In this document: positions 1 to 5,269 of the stretch, piece after piece | Layout of the letters: each line of letters opens with the position of its first letter | How positions within the stretch are numbered: the stretch's first letter is position 1 | From: Actinomycetota bacterium | GTDB taxonomy: Bacteria > Actinomycetota > Acidimicrobiia > Acidimicrobiales > Ilumatobacteraceae | Direction of reading: 5' to 3' | NCBI GenBank assembly: GCA_005801025.1 | Contig: SYDZ01000081.1 | Span: 1-6,326, forward strand | DNA length: 6,326 bases | The notes under the pieces: generated by a model | What the model was told of the DNA's origin: nothing | The model's input: only the letters and a program-made list of their open reading frames with translations | The model's database searches: none | Made by a program: the position numbers and the translations under genes

Positions 1-179
1 AGGGTGACGATGTCTTCTTCAAAGCGCAAACCGCTCGGCAGATTAATCCATCGCTTATTATCAACAACTTCGCAGCTATCAATGGGGAACCATTCGTGGA
101 GACGGTCAGGTGCTCCGACGATGCCCCAGACCACATCTGCTGGGGCATCGATATAAATGTGACGGCGCACTGTTCCCAT
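1..179 (-). CDS. SRPBCC-family protein, N-terminal fragment
   Basis: This is the 5' part of a minus-strand gene cut by the left edge; 59 complete codons are visible. The protein begins MGTVRRHIYIDAPADVVWGI and continues with a segment ending in LHEWFPIDSCEVVDNKRWI. A first beta strand followed by (I)DAPADVVW and then a D/H-x-WFP stretch is the usual opening of SRPBCC proteins (START, polyketide cyclase/dehydrase, Bet v 1-like fold), which form a hydrophobic ligand cavity. The ATG at 179-177 is well supported because an in-frame TAG lies four codons upstream (191-189) with no other start codon between; a partial ribosome site, AGGG, lies at 190-187. The ligand and exact role are unknown. It is divergent from the transporter operon, so a shared regulator is possible but not shown. 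The family call is fairly secure; a specific function is not. Confidence 0.8.
   Translation of the reverse strand, partial: MGTVRRHIYIDAPADVVWGIVGAPDRLHEWFPIDSCEVVDNKRWINLPSGLRFEEDIVT
119..150 (-). repeat. 11-bp perfect inverted repeat inside the SRPBCC gene
   Basis: CGATGCCCCAG at 119-129 is the exact reverse complement of CTGGGGCATCG at 140-150, with a 10-base loop between. In the minus-strand mRNA this would form a GC-rich hairpin beginning about 30 nucleotides after the A of the start codon. The bases also encode the conserved DAPADVVWGI stretch, so the pairing could be a coincidence of codon choice. It is not placed like a terminator, and no T-run follows it on either strand. Confidence 0.5.
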
Positions 180-197
180 GTCTTGACCCTAACGAGT

Positions 198-211
198 TGT
201 AAGTACTTGCA
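198..211. promoter_or_regulatory. Candidate operator palindrome
   Basis: TGTAAGTACTTGCA is a 14-base palindrome with a single mismatched pair (T200/G209) and a perfect 8-base core, AAGTACTT. It lies 19 bases upstream of the SRPBCC start codon inside the divergent intergenic region, a common position for a dimeric repressor or activator site. No regulator gene is visible in the window and I do not recognise the motif as belonging to a named regulator. Confidence 0.3.
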
Positions 212-301
212 TACTAACTGACATAACTTGTGGCTTGACCCAATGAACATCCGTGAGGGTCGCTGTGCTATCCATAAGTGGGGATATGAGATGCGACAAC
301 T

Positions 302-390
302 CAGGTGTTAAGGGTTTTTATAGGGAGAGGGGCGAGAGATGAGTAAAATAGGCTCCGATTTTCGTCGTACTTTGACCCCCCTAACACCTG
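302..390 (+). repeat. Inverted repeat flanking the livHM start site
   Basis: The arm at 302-314 (CAGGTGTTAAGGG) pairs with the arm at 378-390 (CCCCTAACACCTG): 12 of 13 positions are complementary, the first 9 without a break, and the only mismatch is A311/C381. One arm is in the leader and the other in codons 14-18 of the permease gene. The 63-base loop contains the ribosome site and the ATG. This could be an mRNA structure that gates translation, two half-sites for a DNA-binding protein, or chance. Confidence 0.35.
323..330 (+). promoter_or_regulatory. Ribosome binding site of livHM
   Basis: GGGAGAGG lies 8 bases before the ATG at 339 and is a good match to the anti-Shine-Dalgarno sequence. 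It supports translation starting at 339; no competing start codon in the same frame has a comparable site. Confidence 0.75.
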
Positions 391-2345
391 CATTCGCGCT
401 GGTGGCCGTGCAGTTGGTCTTTTTTGGTTTACCTGCGGGGGCCTTCATTCGCGGGATCGTGCTCGGGTTACTGACGGCGCTCTTAGCAGTGGGAATGGCC
501 TTGGTCTATCGAGCCAACAGAGTGATCAACTTCGCCCAGGCAGATCTAGGTTTTGTGCCAGCGATTTTGTCCGTTGGCCTGATCGTATTCAACGGCTTGC
601 CGTATCTTTTTGGACTCGGTGTCGGTCTCATCGGTTCGATCGTTTTGGGTGCCATCGTGGAATTGGCGATCGTGCGGCGCTTCGTGCGTTCCCCGCGGCT
701 CGTGCTGACCGTGGCAACTTTGGGTATCACTCAACTGTTGAGCGTATTGGCAATTATTTTGCCCCGTTTATGGGACGAGACAGCGGCTTCCGAAAGGATT
801 CCACCCCCTGTCGCCTGGAAACTCACCGTCGGGACGTTCATTCTGAACGCCAATGATCTCATTGCCATGATCCTTGCTCCGCTGGCAATGATTGCAGTGG
901 GATTGTTTCTCTCGAAAACGCAAGTCGGCATCGCTGTTCGCGCCGCCGCCGAGCGCAGCGATCGCGCTGCCCTTCTAGGAATACCAGTGGGCTGGCTTTC
1001 CACAATCGTGTGGATGTTGGCATCAGCGTTGTCGTTCTTAGCCCTCTTTTTGCGCTCAGGGATTCTTGGTGTACCCATTGGTGGCGCGTTGTCGGTTTCG
1101 GGCTTGGTACTGGCACTGGCGGCTTTGGTGATTGGACGATTGCGCAACTTGCCAACGATTGCAGTCGCCGCAGTGGCGCTAGGAATTCTTGAGTACGGAG
1201 TGCAATGGAACGCTGAAAGTCCTTTGCTAGTCGCGCCATTCATCGCAGTGGCGGTGATGGCAGCCTTATTGATGCAACGTAAGGGGGCCTCGCGCCTTGA
1301 TCAAGACACCACTGCTTCATGGCGCTTGGCTGACGAAGTTCACGATCTCGCTCCCGAGGTAGCACGACTTCCGTGGGTGCGAGTGATGAGGTGGGGTACA
1401 TACGCTGTGGTTCTCGCCAGTTTGGTGGCGATCCCAATTCTTTTGCGCACTGACCAAGTCATCAAAGTCACGGCAATTTTTATTTACGGCATCATCGGTT
1501 TATCTCTCGTGGTATTGACTGGCTGGGCGGGCCAAATTTCGCTCGGGCAAGTGGGTTTTGTCGCCATTGGCGCCGCAGTGAGTGCCAAGTGCACCGAGGC
1601 CTGGGGTGTCGATCTGACTTTGGCGCTAGTGATCGCGGCCATCGTTGGTGGACTGGCGGCGTTTCTGGTCGGCTTGCCGGCATTGCGACTTCGCGGGCTC
1701 TATCTTGCCGTCGTTACTTTAGTGTTTGCCCTCAGCGTCACCTCATGGCTCTTGAACAATCGCTTCTTTGAGTGGATTCCTAGGAAGCGGATTGAGCGAT
1801 TTCCACTTTTCGGTCGTTTAGATATTGATACTCCAACTCGTTTTTATGTCTACACATTGTTGGTGCTGATCGCGATGTTCGGTGGTGTCCGCGGTATCCG
1901 ACGCAGCAGAACTGGGCGAGCAATTTTGGCGTTGCGCGATAATGAGCGCGCTGCTCAGGCTTTTGGTGTGCCAGTGATCTGGGTCAAGCTCACTGCCTTC
2001 ACCATTTCAGGTGCGATTGCTGGAGTCGCGGGCGGCCTTTATACGCACCTCAATTACAGTTTTGACATCAATAGTTACAATGTTGGTCGCAGTCTTGAAG
2101 TATTTACTGCTTCAATCGTCGGTGGACTCGGCGTCTCATTTGGTGCCATTTTGGGAGCGGTATACTTGCGGGGAACCGAATGGTTCGTGACCGCACCAGA
2201 ATGGCGATTTCTTTCTACCGGCGCTGGCGTGATGTTCATGCTCTTGGTCCTGCCGGGCGGCTTAGGGGCTTTGGTCATCAGGGTTCGTGATGAACTTTCG
2301 GGACGAATGTACAGTCGGGCGCGAAAGAAGGAGGATGTTTCGTGA
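339..2345 (+). CDS. livHM: Fused LivH-LivM ABC permease
   Basis: This 668-residue inner-membrane protein joins the two permease subunits of a branched-chain-amino-acid-type (HAAT/Liv) ABC importer, which are normally separate proteins of roughly 300 residues each. The LivH half spans about residues 36-312 and contains LVYRANRVINFAQADLG (55-71), the typical LivH N-terminal motif, and a cytoplasmic coupling segment at 195-217. A hydrophilic linker covers about 313-348. The LivM half spans about 350-650; it carries the LivM hallmark GWAGQISLGQVGFVAIGA (395-412) and a second coupling segment, GRAILALRDNERAAQAFGVP (526-545), which should contact an ATPase. Each half has many hydrophobic helices, as expected. 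The ATG is set by the ribosome site at 323-330. It is the first gene of the plus-strand operon and its TGA overlaps the next start, implying translational coupling. The permease assignment is secure; the substrate (amino acid, amide, urea or other) cannot be told. Confidence 0.96.
   Translation: MSKIGSDFRRTLTPLTPAFALVAVQLVFFGLPAGAFIRGIVLGLLTALLAVGMALVYRANRVINFAQADLGFVPAILSVGLIVFNGLPYLFGLGVGLIGSIVLGAIVELAIVRRFVRSPRLVLTVATLGITQLLSVLAIILPRLWDETAASERIPPPVAWKLTVGTFILNANDLIAMILAPLAMIAVGLFLSKTQVGIAVRAAAERSDRAALLGIPVGWLSTIVWMLASALSFLALFLRSGILGVPIGGALSVSGLVLALAALVIGRLRNLPTIAVAAVALGILEYGVQWNAESPLLVAPFIAVAVMAALLMQRKGASRLDQDTTASWRLADEVHDLAPEVARLPWVRVMRWGTYAVVLASLVAIPILLRTDQVIKVTAIFIYGIIGLSLVVLTGWAGQISLGQVGFVAIGAAVSAKCTEAWGVDLTLALVIAAIVGGLAAFLVGLPALRLRGLYLAVVTLVFALSVTSWLLNNRFFEWIPRKRIERFPLFGRLDIDTPTRFYVYTLLVLIAMFGGVRGIRRSRTGRAILALRDNERAAQAFGVPVIWVKLTAFTISGAIAGVAGGLYTHLNYSFDINSYNVGRSLEVFTASIVGGLGVSFGAILGAVYLRGTEWFVTAPEWRFLSTGAGVMFMLLVLPGGLGALVIRVRDELSGRMYSRARKKEDVS
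2328..2345 (+). promoter_or_regulatory. Ribosome site and 4-base stop/start overlap, GTG start
   Basis: AAGGAGG at 2328-2334 lies 7 bases before a GTG start at 2342-2344. The GTGA at 2342-2345 contains both this start and the TGA stop of livHM, the classic arrangement for translational coupling. An ATG at 2335-2337 directly after the ribosome site reaches a stop after four codons and is not a usable start, so the site decides in favour of GTG. Confidence 0.85.
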
Positions 2346-5266
2346 GTGAGCCACGCAGTATTTGGGGCAACATTCGTCATCCCGTTGTGTCACTTCGTGA
2401 ACTCTGTGGTGGTGAAGCCGCGTATCCGTTACTTTTATTATTTGGTCTCAATGCAGTTGATGAACTTGATCGCTCGGCCTTCGGAATTTTGCTGCCGAAT
2501 ATTCGCAAGCATTTCAATCTTGATCTGAGCGCAATGTTGGGCATCGTTGCTCTTTCAAGCGTCGCCGCTCTCGCTCTGCAGGTCCCAATTGCCCAACTAG
2601 CCGACCGTTCTAAGCGGATACCGATTGCAGCTGTGGGGGCCTTAGTCTGGGGTCTCTTTTCGGGACTGACTGGTATCGCAATGGGTGTCATTGTGCTGAC
2701 AGTTGCGAGAAGTGGGTCATCTCTTGGTAAAGCTGTTGTTGACCCGACTCATAACTCGTTGATTGCTGATTATTACCCCATCGAAGTGCGTGCCAAAGTC
2801 TTTTCATTCCACCGCTCCGCAAATGCCGTGGGAGCATTTGTGGGTCCGCTGTCGGCTGGGTTTTTGGCGTACTATTTTGGCTGGCGAACTCCATTTCTGA
2901 TCTTCACGATCCCGACGGTGATCCTTGCCATCCTGGCGATAAAACTGAGAGAGCCGATCCGCGGTTACTGGGAACGCAAAGCGATGGGCGTCACCGATGA
3001 GGTCGCCAACACCGAAGAAGAAGCGCCGTCGTTCTCTGAGAGTTGGCGCACGGTGCAAAAAGTGCAGTCATTGAAACGCATTTGGTACAGCCTGCCTTTC
3101 TTGGCCACTGGTTTGATTGGCTTTGGGACCTTGGCATCGTTGTTGTACGACCAAGAGTTTGGCCTTGATGAACGGGCCCGTGGAATTGCCGCAGCAATCG
3201 CTGAGCCATTTCAACTCGTTGGTCTGATTGTCGGAGCGCGTTGGCTGACGAAAAAATTCGCAGGCAATGTTGCTGGTCTGACCAAGGTCGCTGGTTATGT
3301 CTCGCTTGTGGCAGCAGTTGCCTCAGCAGCGTTTGCATTGGCCCCGAATATTTACATTGCTGTGGCGGTGAACTGCGCCATTTCGGCATCGCTTGCTGTT
3401 CTTGGACCGGCAACCTTTGCTGTCTTGTCATTGGCTATCCCACCACGTGCTCGAGCGACGGGTTTCTCCGTCGCATCACTGTGGATTATTCCGGGACTGG
3501 CGATATTGCCGATGATCGGTTGGATTGCCGATAAAACCTCAATTCGCATTGGAATGCTGACCATGATTCCACTTTTCTTGATTGGTGGATTGATTCAGTT
3601 ATCAATTCGAAATGTGATCATGGATGACATTGGCCAGGTGTGGCAGTCGGCCGCTGCTCGTTCTGAGGCTTTGTACGATCGCCGTCAAGGAAATGCCAAA
3701 TTGTTGTTATTGCGCGGAGTTCATTCGGGGTACGACGGCCGCATGGTTCTACAGGGCATCAGTATGGATATGCAAGAGGGAGAAATTGTTGCTCTGTTGG
3801 GAACCAATGGAGCGGGCAAGAGCACCTTATTGAAATCCATCAGTGGAACAGTTGAAGCGGATAAGGGAGCCATCATTTTTGATGGACGTGACATTACACA
3901 TGCACCTCCACACGAAATTGCAGCCATGGGTATTGTGCAGATGCCTGGCGGGCAAGGTGTCTTTGGTTCCTTGACCGTGCGCGAGAACTTGGATCTTGCG
4001 AGTTGGACGAATCGGCGCGATCGCGATGGAGTGGCGAGGGCACGCGCTGAAGTGATGGAGATGTTCCCCATTCTGGGTGAGCGGCTAGACGAACCAGCAG
4101 TGAATCTCTCGGGTGGTCAACAGCAGATGGTGGCTTTAGCAATGAGCTTCATCATGCGCCCGCGAGTTTTGTTGATTGATGAACTATCTCTCGGACTGGC
4201 GCCGGTGGTCGTCAGTCAGTTGTTGCCAGTAGTGCAACGATTGGCGCAAGAAGGCGTCACCGTAGTTTTAGTGGAACAAAGTGTAAATATTGCTCTGACT
4301 GTCGCTCAACGCGCGTATTTCCTTGAGCGTGGAGAAATTCGCTTTGCAGGCCCGACCGCAGAATTATTGAATCGCCCAGATATTTTGCGATCCGTGTTTT
4401 TGTCGGGGGCTGCGCAGGGCGATTCATTGACGAATGCGCTGACGCATCAAACTCGTGAGATTGGATCTGGCATTGCGTTGCGCACGCAAGGAGTGGTCGC
4501 TGCCTTTGGTGGTATCCGCGCCGTTGACGGTGTCTCCATGGATATTCGTGAACATGAGATCGTAGGAATTATCGGACCAAATGGGGCGGGCAAGACGACT
4601 CTGTTTGATGTGATTTCTGGTTACACCCCGCTTCAGGATGGATCAATTGACATAGCGGGTCACAATGTCACCAAGTCGTCACCGACGGCACGGGCCAATT
4701 TTGGTTTGGGTCGTTCATTCCAAGACGCTCGGCTGTTCCCCGAGTTGTCGGTGAGGGAAACCTTGGCTGTTTCGCTGGAACGCTGGGTGACAAATCGCAG
4801 TGCTCTGGCCGCTGCCATGTATCTGCCTCCAGTTTTTGACTCAGAGGACGCGATCACGACCCGCGTCAATGAACTGGTCGAACTGCTGGGGCTTGGCGAC
4901 TATCAGAACAAATTCATTCGCGAGTTGTCCACTGGCACCCGCCGGATTGTCGACTTGGCCTGTCTTGTCGCCCATCGTCCGAGTGTGATTTTGCTGGACG
5001 AACCCTCATCAGGGTTGGCTCAGCGAGAGGTCGAGGCTTTGACGCCTGTGGTGCGGCGCCTGCGAGATGACATGGGTTCTGCACTTGTGATCATTGAACA
5101 TGATATAGCCTTCATTTCGGGAGTTGCTGATCGGTTGATTGCGCTTGATCAGGGCAGAGTTATTGCTGATGGGGTTCCAGTTGAAGTTCTTGAACATCAG
5201 ATAGTTATTGAGTCATATTTAGGCACATCAAGTGCTGCGATCGCCCGATCAGGGCAAGGGGGATAA
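2342..5266 (+). CDS. livFG: MFS transporter fused to LivF and LivG ABC ATPases
   Basis: This 974-residue chain has three modules. Residues about 28-422 form a complete 12-helix MFS transporter: TM1 with DELDR (40-44), a motif-A-like loop AQLADRSKR (84-92), and GWR at 180-182 before TM6. TM1 and the TM4-TM5 region resemble Spinster-type MFS proteins. A hydrophilic linker (about 423-451) leads to a LivF-type ATPase (about 452-690): A-loop Y464, Walker A GTNGAGKST (487-495), Q533, signature LSGGQQQ (589-595), Walker B LLIDE with D613/E614, and Q646 at the switch-His position. A short linker leads to a LivG-type ATPase (about 711-955): Walker A GPNGAGKTT (745-753), Q794, variant signature LSTGT (862-866), Walker B D886/E887 and H920. 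The two ATPases should drive the LivHM permease. All modules look intact, with no stop or frame break at the junctions. The MFS substrate and why it is tethered here are unknown. The ATPase calls are secure. Confidence 0.96.
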   Translation: MSEPRSIWGNIRHPVVSLRELCGGEAAYPLLLLFGLNAVDELDRSAFGILLPNIRKHFNLDLSAMLGIVALSSVAALALQVPIAQLADRSKRIPIAAVGALVWGLFSGLTGIAMGVIVLTVARSGSSLGKAVVDPTHNSLIADYYPIEVRAKVFSFHRSANAVGAFVGPLSAGFLAYYFGWRTPFLIFTIPTVILAILAIKLREPIRGYWERKAMGVTDEVANTEEEAPSFSESWRTVQKVQSLKRIWYSLPFLATGLIGFGTLASLLYDQEFGLDERARGIAAAIAEPFQLVGLIVGARWLTKKFAGNVAGLTKVAGYVSLVAAVASAAFALAPNIYIAVAVNCAISASLAVLGPATFAVLSLAIPPRARATGFSVASLWIIPGLAILPMIGWIADKTSIRIGMLTMIPLFLIGGLIQLSIRNVIMDDIGQVWQSAAARSEALYDRRQGNAKLLLLRGVHSGYDGRMVLQGISMDMQEGEIVALLGTNGAGKSTLLKSISGTVEADKGAIIFDGRDITHAPPHEIAAMGIVQMPGGQGVFGSLTVRENLDLASWTNRRDRDGVARARAEVMEMFPILGERLDEPAVNLSGGQQQMVALAMSFIMRPRVLLIDELSLGLAPVVVSQLLPVVQRLAQEGVTVVLVEQSVNIALTVAQRAYFLERGEIRFAGPTAELLNRPDILRSVFLSGAAQGDSLTNALTHQTREIGSGIALRTQGVVAAFGGIRAVDGVSMDIREHEIVGIIGPNGAGKTTLFDVISGYTPLQDGSIDIAGHNVTKSSPTARANFGLGRSFQDARLFPELSVRETLAVSLERWVTNRSALAAAMYLPPVFDSEDAITTRVNELVELLGLGDYQNKFIRELSTGTRRIVDLACLVAHRPSVILLDEPSSGLAQREVEALTPVVRRLRDDMGSALVIIEHDIAFISGVADRLIALDQGRVIADGVPVEVLEHQIVIESYLGTSSAAIARSGQGG
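5256..5263 (+). promoter_or_regulatory. Ribosome binding site of the solute receptor
   Basis: AAGGGGGA ends 6 bases before the ATG at 5270 and overlaps the last codons of the MFS-LivF-LivG gene. Together with the 3-base gap between the genes, it indicates that the receptor is translated from the same transcript. Confidence 0.7.
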
Positions 5267-5269
5267 GTT

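Larger units (their letters stand above)
180..338. promoter_or_regulatory. Divergent intergenic region with presumed promoters
   Basis: These 159 bases separate the minus-strand SRPBCC gene from the plus-strand transporter operon and must hold promoters for at least one of them if these are their transcription starts. TTGACC at 235-240 resembles a -35 box, but no good -10 hexamer sits 16-19 bases downstream. TGCTATCCA at 266-274 resembles an extended -10 but lacks a matching -35. CTTGACCC occurs twice (182-189 and 234-241). I therefore name the region without assigning a promoter. No small ORF with a ribosome site and no RNA gene is evident in it. Confidence 0.4.

Noticed and set aside
182..241. 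Direct repeat CTTGACCC at 182-189 and 234-241
   Set aside because: Eight bases shared once at a 52-base separation is weak. One copy overlaps the leader of the SRPBCC gene, and no third copy supports a binding-site array.
235..274. TTGACC (235-240) with TATCCA (269-274) as a sigma70-type promoter
   Set aside because: The spacer would be 28 bases, far from the usual 16-19, and no better -10 box lies at the right distance.
731..1243. Antisense open frame of 170 codons on the minus strand within livHM
   Set aside because: The translation is rich in Thr, Ala, Pro and Arg without domain motifs and has no convincing ribosome site. It lies wholly opposite a clear LivH coding region and is a shadow of that frame.
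2991..3431. Antisense open frame of 146 codons opposite the MFS module
   Set aside because: The Gln/Arg/Ser-rich low-information translation is typical of a reverse-frame shadow, and the plus strand here encodes clear MFS helices.
3608..3700. Possibility that the MFS-LivF fusion is an artefact of a sequencing error joining two genes
   Set aside because: The frame passes smoothly through a hydrophilic linker with no ribosome site followed by an in-frame start. The ATG at 3693 is out of frame. Both flanking domains are complete. An error cannot be fully excluded without reads.
4488..4495. AAGGAG followed by GTG as an internal start for a separate LivG
   Set aside because: The GTG at 4493 overlaps the end of the AAGGAG, so spacing is impossible, and the position is already inside the conserved first strand of the LivG domain.
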